Under the pieces are notes generated by a model, which worked only from the letters and a program-made list of their open reading frames with translations, was not told where the DNA came from and did no database searches. A program made the translations under genes and the position numbers. A DNA stretch of 64,000 nt. It comes from Methylacidiphilales bacterium. GTDB lineage: Bacteria > Verrucomicrobiota > Verrucomicrobiia > Methylacidiphilales > UBA1321. Positions 57,906 through 64,000 of the stretch are shown here, piece after piece (position 1 is the stretch's first letter; every line of letters begins with the position of its first letter). The stretch is from assembly GCA_026225555.1 (NCBI GenBank), contig JAMFSY010000016.1:112626-176625 (forward strand). Reading direction: 5' to 3'.

Positions 57906-58818
57906 GCTTCCTTCTGCTGGCCGGCGCGGCTCGGCCCTCGTTCTCGTCCTCTGGTGCATCATCTTGATCGGCCTGGCGGTCGTCGGCGTCGTCGGGCTGC
58001 TCGAACTTTCCCTCGAAAATACCATTCGGGCGGGAAAGGAAATGGAAGCCCACGCCCTGGCCATGACCGGCTTGGCTTTCGGCGCCGAGCCCTTGCTGCT
58101 CAAAAACGATCCGGTCCTTTCCCGAGAGCCCGCGTCCGGGCGCAGCTTCTCCGTCACGTTCGAGAGCGAGGGTTCCCGCCTCAATCTTAATTTCATCCTG
58201 CAGAGCGGCCACCGCGAGATCCTGGTGAATCTTTTCAAGCGATGGGGGCTCGATCTCGCCGCCGCCGACCATGTCGCCGATTGCCTCTACGACTGGATTA
58301 CTCCCGGAAATATCCCAAGCATGCACGGAGCGAAGGCCGACAATTATGCCGAGGCCGGCCTGTCCCAGCGCCCGAGCGGCCTTCCCTTCGTTTCCCTCGA
58401 TGAGGTGGCGCAGGTCATGGGCATGGACGAAGTCAGGAAGACCAATCCGAACTGGAGGAACAGTTTTACGCTCTGGAGCAATGGTCCGCTCGACATCACC
58501 GAGGCCCCGGCCGATCTGATTGCCGCTGTCTTCAGCCTCGATCCGGACCGGGTCGAATCGTTCGTGTCCACCCGCAATGGAGGCGACGGCATCGCGGGAA
58601 CCGCGGACGATGTCCCGGTCCAGAACCTTCTCGTTTTTCAAGGGGAACTCGGCATCAGCGACCTGCAGATGCAGGCCCTCGGCGGCCAGATCGAGCTGAC
58701 CGATCCCTACCGCCGGGTGCGCAGCACCGGACGGGTCGGAGGCGTGCAGGTCACCATCTCCACCGTGACTAAACTCAAGTCTTCACCGGTGCAATACCTC
58801 GTATGGCTCGAACGCTGA
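57898..58818 (+). CDS. gspK: Minor pseudopilin GspK
   Basis: 306 residues. The prepilin-like N-terminus RRGSALVLVLWCIILIGLAV lacks the Glu at +5, which is the known difference of GspK, the tip pseudopilin. The large head shows DCLYDWITPGNIPSMHGAKA and GLPFVSLDEVAQVMGMDE, as in the GspK helical subdomain. It overlaps gspJ by 8 bases and gspL by 16. Confidence 0.9.
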   Translation: MVELPSAGRRGSALVLVLWCIILIGLAVVGVVGLLELSLENTIRAGKEMEAHALAMTGLAFGAEPLLLKNDPVLSREPASGRSFSVTFESEGSRLNLNFILQSGHREILVNLFKRWGLDLAAADHVADCLYDWITPGNIPSMHGAKADNYAEAGLSQRPSGLPFVSLDEVAQVMGMDEVRKTNPNWRNSFTLWSNGPLDITEAPADLIAAVFSLDPDRVESFVSTRNGGDGIAGTADDVPVQNLLVFQGELGISDLQMQALGGQIELTDPYRRVRSTGRVGGVQVTISTVTKLKSSPVQYLVWLER

Positions 58819-60047
58819 AATCCAAAGTCCGTACCCTGAATAAGGGCGAGACACCCGTGCTCCTTCCCGGGCCTACCCGCGCCGAGCCCTGGGAGGCCTG
58901 GATTGTCGGCGCCGCCCAGACGGAATGTGTTCTGACGTGTGCGACCCCTGCCGAAAACCCGTGGCGGCGGGGCGGAACCCTGGCCCTTCCGGTGGCCCAG
59001 GTTAATTGCCAGCCACTCTGGTTGCCGAACTCGGACCTGCCCCAACTCGCGGGCGTGGTTCCCCTCCAGCTGGAACTGCGCGGCTTGCAGTCGCGGGGCG
59101 GCACGGCCATTTTCGATTCGGCCCCGGCCGGGGAGGTGGAAGGACGCACCCTGATCACCGTGGGCGTACTGCCCGCAGGCCTTCCCGAAGAATTCCAGCC
59201 GGACGGATACAAAGGCTTCGATCTTTCCGCGCGCTACCTGCCGCTGCCCGAGGATTCCCTCACGCTCTGGCGGGAACACGATCAAATCGTGGCCGCTGTC
59301 ACGCGGGGGCCCAACCTGGCCTATTTCCAGTCGCTGGGGGAAAACGAAGTGGGGGAACGTCTCCTCCAGAATCTGCGCTGCCTTTTGCTCGGCCTGGAGC
59401 AGCACCGAATCCTGGCTCCTTTGCGTCAGTTGGTGGTTTGGGCCGGCCTTTCCCCTGCCGAACTGGCGGCGCTCGAAATCTTCCGCCTGCCAGTCGTTCA
59501 GGACGAGCGGCCCACCCCGCGCCTTCCTTCTTCCCCTTGGAAGCTGGTCCCGCCGGCCGTCACGGAAGCCCGGCAGGGCCGGGAAGCCTGGCGCTGGCGT
59601 TTTCGGGCGATTCTGCTCGTGGCGCTGCTCTATGTGATGTGGGTCGGCTGGACGGTGGCCCATTTCTGGATCACCTCGGCAAAGGTCCATGACCTGGAGC
59701 AATGGACCAACCAACATGCGCCTCATCTCGCCGCGCTCCAATCCAGCGAAGATGCATGGAGCGATCTGCGATCGGCCATCGATGAAAAAGTCTATCCGGT
59801 CGAACTGCTCTATCACACGGCGAAATCGATTCCCAAGGACCAGCTCCACCTGACCCTGTTCGAAACGCAGACCAACCATCTCCTTATCAAGGGAGAAGCC
59901 AAGAACGTCGCCGCTGCCTTCCAATTTTTCGACGCACTGAAAAAGGAACCCGCCTTCGCCGGTTACACCTGGCAAATGGCCCCGCCTCACCTTTTGCCCA
60001 ACGATCTCGCCCAATTCCAAATCGAGGGAACCCCCGCCTCAAACTGA
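58803..60047 (+). CDS. gspL: GspL-like cytoplasmic/inner-membrane component
   Basis: 414 residues. The first ~255 form a cytoplasmic actin-like domain in weakly conserved form, then one membrane helix (AILLVALLYVMWVGWTVAHF, ~275-295) and a periplasmic ferredoxin-like domain (~330-414, IPKDQLHLTLFETQTNHLLI). This is the architecture of GspL, which links GspE to the pseudopilus. Sequence similarity to known GspL is low, and the call rests on architecture and place between gspK and the GspM-like gene. Confidence 0.75.
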   Translation: MARTLKSKVRTLNKGETPVLLPGPTRAEPWEAWIVGAAQTECVLTCATPAENPWRRGGTLALPVAQVNCQPLWLPNSDLPQLAGVVPLQLELRGLQSRGGTAIFDSAPAGEVEGRTLITVGVLPAGLPEEFQPDGYKGFDLSARYLPLPEDSLTLWREHDQIVAAVTRGPNLAYFQSLGENEVGERLLQNLRCLLLGLEQHRILAPLRQLVVWAGLSPAELAALEIFRLPVVQDERPTPRLPSSPWKLVPPAVTEARQGREAWRWRFRAILLVALLYVMWVGWTVAHFWITSAKVHDLEQWTNQHAPHLAALQSSEDAWSDLRSAIDEKVYPVELLYHTAKSIPKDQLHLTLFETQTNHLLIKGEAKNVAAAFQFFDALKKEPAFAGYTWQMAPPHLLPNDLAQFQIEGTPASN

Positions 60048-60049
60048 TC

Positions 60050-60571
60050 ATGAAAAAGAGCAACGAAAAGATCCTCGGCGCCTTGTTTCTGGCCCTCCTT
60101 TTTGGCATCGCCAATTTTGAGGGGTACAGCTGGATTTCCCAAGGCCAGAGCAAGCTCGATCTCCGCTACGCCGAATTGCACGCCGACAAGGCCGACGCCC
60201 AATTCGCGCTGACCAAGGAGGATCTGTGGGCCGAGCGCCAGGCCTGGATCGCGCAACACGAACCAGTCATGACCGAAGAGGACAGCACCAAGGCGCAGGT
60301 TCTGGAGACGGTGCTCAAGGGAGCCCGGGACCAGAACCTCGAGGTCCTCGACCAAAACCTGGGAGATGCCCAGCACAGCCCCGGCGGCACCTGCGTCAAC
60401 ATCTCCCTCAAAATCAAGGGGCCCATCAAGGGGCTCTGCCAGTGGCTGGTTGACCTGCAAAAGCCGGAGAATTTCTACGCCGTGCCCGAGTTTTCCCTCA
60501 AGGCCGACGATGACGAAAAATCGATGGTCTGCACGTTGCGTATCGGCCGCTACTTCCGACCCGGACCCTGA
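60050..60571 (+). CDS. GspM-like inner-membrane component
   Basis: 173 residues. A short cytoplasmic start, one membrane segment (ILGALFLALLFGIANFEGYS), a coiled coil (~35-90) and a small periplasmic alpha/beta domain (~100-170, GTCVNISLKIKGPIKGLCQW). This fits GspM (or PilO), which pairs with GspL. It starts 2 bases after the gspL stop. Confidence 0.68.
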   Translation: MKKSNEKILGALFLALLFGIANFEGYSWISQGQSKLDLRYAELHADKADAQFALTKEDLWAERQAWIAQHEPVMTEEDSTKAQVLETVLKGARDQNLEVLDQNLGDAQHSPGGTCVNISLKIKGPIKGLCQWLVDLQKPENFYAVPEFSLKADDDEKSMVCTLRIGRYFRPGP

Positions 60572-60572
60572 C

Positions 60573-61145
60573 ATGAAAACGCTCGCTTCCCTTCTTCGCC
60601 TCTTTTGCCTTGGCGCCCTGGCCCTGCCTCTGGCCGGGCGCGCCCTCGATCAGACGGACCGCCTGCCGGGCTCCGGCTACACCATCTCGCGCTACGATAT
60701 CCTTTGGAACGACTCGCCGTTTACCGTCGCCACCCCGGACGCCAATCCGGTTCAGTCGGCCGAGTACGCACTGGTCGGCGTCTGCCGATTCAAAAATATT
60801 TCCTATGCCACTCTGATCGACAAGAAGAGTCAGGAACATTTTCTCCTTTTCGGCGACAAGCCGCAGCGCGGACTCCGATTGGTCGCCATCAACCCGGCCA
60901 CGGCTTCCAGTGCGGCGACCGCAGTCATTCTCCGGAACGGCGAATCGCTCACGCTCCGGCTGGAGTCGCCTCCGGCCGGTCCTGCGGCCGCAGGCGCAGG
61001 AGGGCCTCCCGTGGCGACCCAGCAGATCGCCATGCCCGGTTCGCCGGAGGCCTTGCGCGACGCTGAGGCGCCGCCGTCCGTCCATCTGCGCCGGCATATC
61101 CGGCTTCAACCCCAAACCACTCAACCGTCGACCCCGTCCCCCTAG
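60573..61145 (+). CDS. GspC-like HR-domain protein
   Basis: 190 residues with a signal peptide or N-terminal anchor (LASLLRLFCLGALALPLAGR). Residues ~55-135 resemble the homology region of GspC/PilP: YALVGVCRFKNISYATLIDK, EHFLLFGDKPQRGLRLVAIN, then VILRNGESLTLRLE. In GspC this domain binds the secretin N0 domain. The tail is Pro/Gln-rich. It is placed directly before gspD, with no PDZ domain. GspC is the only canonical component otherwise missing here, so I favour that role; PilP-like is the alternative. Confidence 0.6.
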   Translation: MKTLASLLRLFCLGALALPLAGRALDQTDRLPGSGYTISRYDILWNDSPFTVATPDANPVQSAEYALVGVCRFKNISYATLIDKKSQEHFLLFGDKPQRGLRLVAINPATASSAATAVILRNGESLTLRLESPPAGPAAAGAGGPPVATQQIAMPGSPEALRDAEAPPSVHLRRHIRLQPQTTQPSTPSP

Positions 61146-61195
61146 TCCGCCGTCCAACCGATCTCCCCCCAAGGAGAAACAACCCGTCTCCCCCC

Positions 61196-63499
61196 ATGAA
61201 AACGCTTCCCACTCTTCGCCGGACTTTTTTGCTCTCCGTTATCCTGTCGGCTGCGCTAGCGGCAAGGACCGGGGTGCCGGCTTACGGCCAGAACGTGGGC
61301 GCACCGGAATTTTCGAATTTTCAAAACACCCCCGTCACTTCGATCCTGGACGTCTATGAGCAGCTTTCCGGCAAGCGTCTCATCCGGGACACCAATCTTG
61401 CCAGTGTTCCTCCCGTCAGCATCAATGCCGCCGGACTCAGTCAGGATGACATGCTGAAAATGATCGAGGCGACCCTGCTCCTCAATGGCGTTGCCCTGAT
61501 ACCGGTCGACGATCACACGACGAAGGTCATCACCGTCGGCACCAACAAAAACCCGCGGAGCGAGGGACTGAACGTCTTCGCCAGTGCCTCCGAGCTGCCG
61601 GCCGATGACGAAGTGGTCAGCTATTACATGCCGCTCAATTACATCAGCGCCCAGGAGGCCAAGGCGATCTTCACCGACAACGTGCCGGAGCATGCCTACG
61701 GCGCCTACACCATGGCGCCCAGCGCCCAGGCGTTGGTGCTGACCGAGAACGCCAGCGTGATCCGGCAATTGATCAAGCTCAAGGAGCTGATCGACGTGCC
61801 CCCGGCCAAGGTGGACACCGAGTACGTCCCGCTGAACCGGGCCGATGCCGAAAAAACGGCTGACCTGATGAACAAACTGCTCAACCCGAAAGATAAAGGA
61901 GATACCGGCTCGAACGCGGCAGCGGCTCCGGGGACCGGTCCGGCGAACCCGGTGATCGTTCCTCCCGAGCTGGGCAACGACAAGCCCCTTTCCAACGAGC
62001 GGAGCCTGCTCTCCGGTTCGGTGCAGATCGAGGCCGACCCGCGAAGCAACGAGCTCGTGATCATCACGCGCCCGGTCAACATGCCCTATCTCCGAAAAAT
62101 GATCGACCGCCTCGATCGGGCCGACGCCTTCGCGGTCCCGCGGGTCCGGCAACTCCACTATGTGCTCGCCCAAAATATCCTTCCTGGCTTGGAGGCGGCC
62201 GTCGCCCAGGGTAAGGAAGAACAGGAGCAGGCGCAGGGCAGCGCGTCCGGCGCGCCCGGCGCCAGTTCTGGCAGTGCCACCAACCAGGTGCAGAACCCAA
62301 CGCCCCCGGTCCCCAACAACAACACGAATCCGGGCGGCAACTACGGCGGAGGTGGGAGCGGGAACGTCACCGCCATCACGCCGCCGCTGCAAAGTCCGAC
62401 CGAAAACGATGTTCCCACCGTGGTGACCATTGGTCGCACGAGGATCATGGCGGACAACCGCTCCAATTCGATCCTCATCTACGGTTCGGGCGACGCCGTC
62501 GAGCGGGTGTTCAGCATGATCGATGTGCTCGACCGCAAGCCGCTCCAAGTCTACCTGGCCACCGTCATCGGCGAACTGACCGTCAACAACGACACCGATT
62601 TCGGGGTCGATCTGCTCCAGAAATTCCACCACGGCATCGGGACCAGCAGCCTCACGCCCAACACGGTGAGCGGCGGCTCCGCGCTGATTCCGGAGCCGTC
62701 CTCGCTCATCACATCGACCGGATTTCCCCTGCTTTCCGGGCTGAACATCTATGGCGCCATCGGCAATACTCTCGATGCCTATGTGCGGGCGCTGGAGACG
62801 ACCAGCAACCTCAAGGTCATTTCGCGGCCCAGCGTCTACACCACCAACAACAAGCTCGCCGTCATCGCCAGCGGCAGCCAGGTGCCCGTGCCGAGCAACA
62901 CCACCTCGGGCTTCACCGGGGGAAACACCCTGGCGACCACCTCCAGCATCACCTATGAGGACGTGCTGCTCCAGCTCGACATCATCCCGCTCATCAACGC
63001 CAGTAATCAGGTCACCCTGAAGATCCGCCAGACCAACAACAGCCTCGGACCCAACACGCTGATCAGCGGAAACGAGATTCCGACCATCCTCACCCAGGAG
63101 ATCAACACCGAGGTCACCGTTCCGAACAAATCGACCATCATGATCGGCGGACTCATCTCCGATACCAAGCAGCGCACCACCTCGGGCGTCCCGTGGCTGA
63201 GCGACATCCCCGGTCTCGGCTATCTCTTCAAGGACACCGACAGGCAAAAGCAGCGGCAGGAGCTCATCATCATGATCCAGCCGACGGTGATCGACACCGA
63301 TGCCGATCAGTTCGCCGCCAACGAGGGGGAAAAACGGCGCACCAGCCTTGGGCCGGACGTCGATGCGGCGACCGCCCTCCCGCAGGTTTCGCCAGCCCTC
63401 GCTCCCGTAATGAAGGACTCGGTGTTTCCCGCGCCGGTCGACACCAAGGACATTCCGGCCACGCGGGTCCAGGCTCCCGTCGGCAACGATGCACCCTGA
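61196..63499 (+). CDS. gspD: Type II secretion secretin GspD
   Basis: Outer-membrane channel, 767 residues. A signal peptide (~1-30) is followed by an N0 domain (~45-115), then N1-N3 ring domains (VVSYYMPLNYISAQEAKAIF, VDTEYVPLNRADAEKTADLM, FAVPRVRQLHYVLAQNILPG). A Gly/Asn/Pro-rich insertion (~345-400, with GGNYGGGGSGN) lies within the N3 region. The secretin core (~430-720) carries the signature VPWLSDIPGLGYLFKDT and VTVPNKSTIMIGGLISDTKQ. The C-terminal tail (~725-767) could be a pilotin-binding S-domain. No GspN or prepilin peptidase gene follows. Confidence 0.95.
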   Translation: MKTLPTLRRTFLLSVILSAALAARTGVPAYGQNVGAPEFSNFQNTPVTSILDVYEQLSGKRLIRDTNLASVPPVSINAAGLSQDDMLKMIEATLLLNGVALIPVDDHTTKVITVGTNKNPRSEGLNVFASASELPADDEVVSYYMPLNYISAQEAKAIFTDNVPEHAYGAYTMAPSAQALVLTENASVIRQLIKLKELIDVPPAKVDTEYVPLNRADAEKTADLMNKLLNPKDKGDTGSNAAAAPGTGPANPVIVPPELGNDKPLSNERSLLSGSVQIEADPRSNELVIITRPVNMPYLRKMIDRLDRADAFAVPRVRQLHYVLAQNILPGLEAAVAQGKEEQEQAQGSASGAPGASSGSATNQVQNPTPPVPNNNTNPGGNYGGGGSGNVTAITPPLQSPTENDVPTVVTIGRTRIMADNRSNSILIYGSGDAVERVFSMIDVLDRKPLQVYLATVIGELTVNNDTDFGVDLLQKFHHGIGTSSLTPNTVSGGSALIPEPSSLITSTGFPLLSGLNIYGAIGNTLDAYVRALETTSNLKVISRPSVYTTNNKLAVIASGSQVPVPSNTTSGFTGGNTLATTSSITYEDVLLQLDIIPLINASNQVTLKIRQTNNSLGPNTLISGNEIPTILTQEINTEVTVPNKSTIMIGGLISDTKQRTTSGVPWLSDIPGLGYLFKDTDRQKQRQELIIMIQPTVIDTDADQFAANEGEKRRTSLGPDVDAATALPQVSPALAPVMKDSVFPAPVDTKDIPATRVQAPVGNDAP

Positions 63500-63855
63500 A
63501 CCGAATTCTCTTCAACCATCACCCGACCCCGCGGCGGCCTTGCCGCCCAGGACCGGACGCCCATGAACAGCGTCAACCGTCCAGTCAAGGACGTCACCTC
63601 AAGGTTAGGCAGAATCGCCTCTCAGTGATTTGACCCCGGAAAAAGAGACATCGCTCTCACGAACGTAGGAAGTTGAATAACGGCAGCCTTGATTGACGCC
63701 GTTACTAAAAATGCTTCAGTCGATTAGGAAACAGCTCCTTGACCTTCACGCGAAGGGGACCCGCGACAATGAACAATTCAATATCGGTAAGGCAACGAAG
63801 TTGAATTTCGATCTTGGCCAGTGTCGACTTACTCAAAGTGATGCCGGTGTCTGCC
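63500..63855. other. Intergenic region between gspD and the right-edge gene
   Basis: About 355 bases without a gene that I can support. A small stem GGCGGC-CTT-GCCGCC lies at 63533-63547, after gspD. A second inverted repeat, TAACGGC/GCCGTTA (63678-63704, 13-base loop), could end transcription of the minus-strand gene. Neither has a T-run. Confidence 0.45.
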
Positions 63856-64000
63856 TTAGTGTGCGGGCATGGGGGCGATGGCTTGTTTGCCGGCTTCCAT
63901 CAGGACGTTGCCGCGATAAATGGAATCGTGATCCGGTTCATTCCAGACGTACCAGAAAATGCCGGCCAGGCGTCCCTGTTGGTAAAGACGGAGGAAATAC
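63856..64000 (-). CDS. C-terminal end of a possible glycoside-hydrolase-like protein, partial
   Basis: On the minus strand an open frame enters from the right edge and stops with TAA at 63856-63858. Its 47 residues read YFLRLYQQGRLAGIFWYVWN, then EPDHDSIYRGNVLMEAGKQA and a short tail ending PMPAH. A buried strand ending in FWYVWNEP before a polar loop, then a short C-terminal helix, is the usual end of a TIM-barrel glycoside hydrolase, but so little sequence cannot fix the family. It is convergent with gspD. Confidence 0.5.
   Translation of the reverse strand, partial: YFLRLYQQGRLAGIFWYVWNEPDHDSIYRGNVLMEAGKQAIAPMPAH

Overview
The window is a chromosomal segment of a GC-rich, Gram-negative, diderm bacterium, most probably a member of the Verrucomicrobiota or a close PVC relative. 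This placement is an inference from gene content, not a database match. It rests on a type II secretion cluster with two unfamiliar extra genes, PEP-CTERM proteins, DUF2341/LamG fused to an ExbB channel, a TMTC-like membrane TPR protein, a GntR regulator with a sugar-binding-type effector domain, and an AP2-type fragment. Four genes that reach the outer membrane or beyond are clear (autotransporter barrel, TpsB, porin, secretin). No RNA gene was recognised.

Layout. 1-773: 3' end of an autotransporter barrel. 880-1377: VOC enzyme. 1.5-5.1 kb: remnant of a plasmid- or ICE-like element. It begins inside a chimeric gene (TPR head fused to a ParB-like tail) and ends in a gene stub. 5.1-7.6 kb: small accessory and secreted genes. 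7.9-12.4 kb: pstS-pstC-pstA-pstB without phoU, convergent with a GntR regulator. 14.0-20.1 kb: a CBS-domain degenerate sensor kinase, a TpsB (ShlB/FhaC-type) transporter, a porin and a periplasmic coiled-coil protein. 20.5-23.9 kb: a TMTC-like TPR membrane protein and a Sel1-repeat lipoprotein. 24.1-31.7 kb: a duplicated array of a PstS-like secreted protein followed by a PEP-CTERM protein, with one member broken by three frameshifts. 31.9-45.4 kb: a 4,488-residue filamentous-haemagglutinin-like TpsA. 45.8-46.8 kb: two atypical receiver proteins. 46.8-51.3 kb: a TonB/ExbD/ExbB operon on the minus strand with two hypothetical genes. 51.7-63.5 kb: a type II secretion operon (E-F-x-G-H-I-J-K-L-M-C-like-D). 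63.86-64.0 kb: the end of a possible glycoside-hydrolase-like gene on the minus strand.

How it may work together. Two TGTCAC-type half-sites with an exact 11-bp period, the architecture of a PHO box, occur upstream of the CBS kinase, tpsB, the first PstS-like gene, the first PEP-CTERM gene, the giant tpsA, the first receiver gene and gspE. Two copies are perfect or nearly so and the rest are degenerate. With pst uptake genes and PstS-like secreted proteins in the same segment, I infer a phosphate-starvation island. It would combine high-affinity uptake, secreted or surface phosphate-binding proteins, two export routes (two-partner and type II) and its own regulators. Pseudomonas aeruginosa is a known parallel, where low phosphate induces the Hxc type II system and the PdtA/PdtB two-partner system. 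The PstS-like/PEP-CTERM array and its coupling to these exporters is the part I do not recognise as described.
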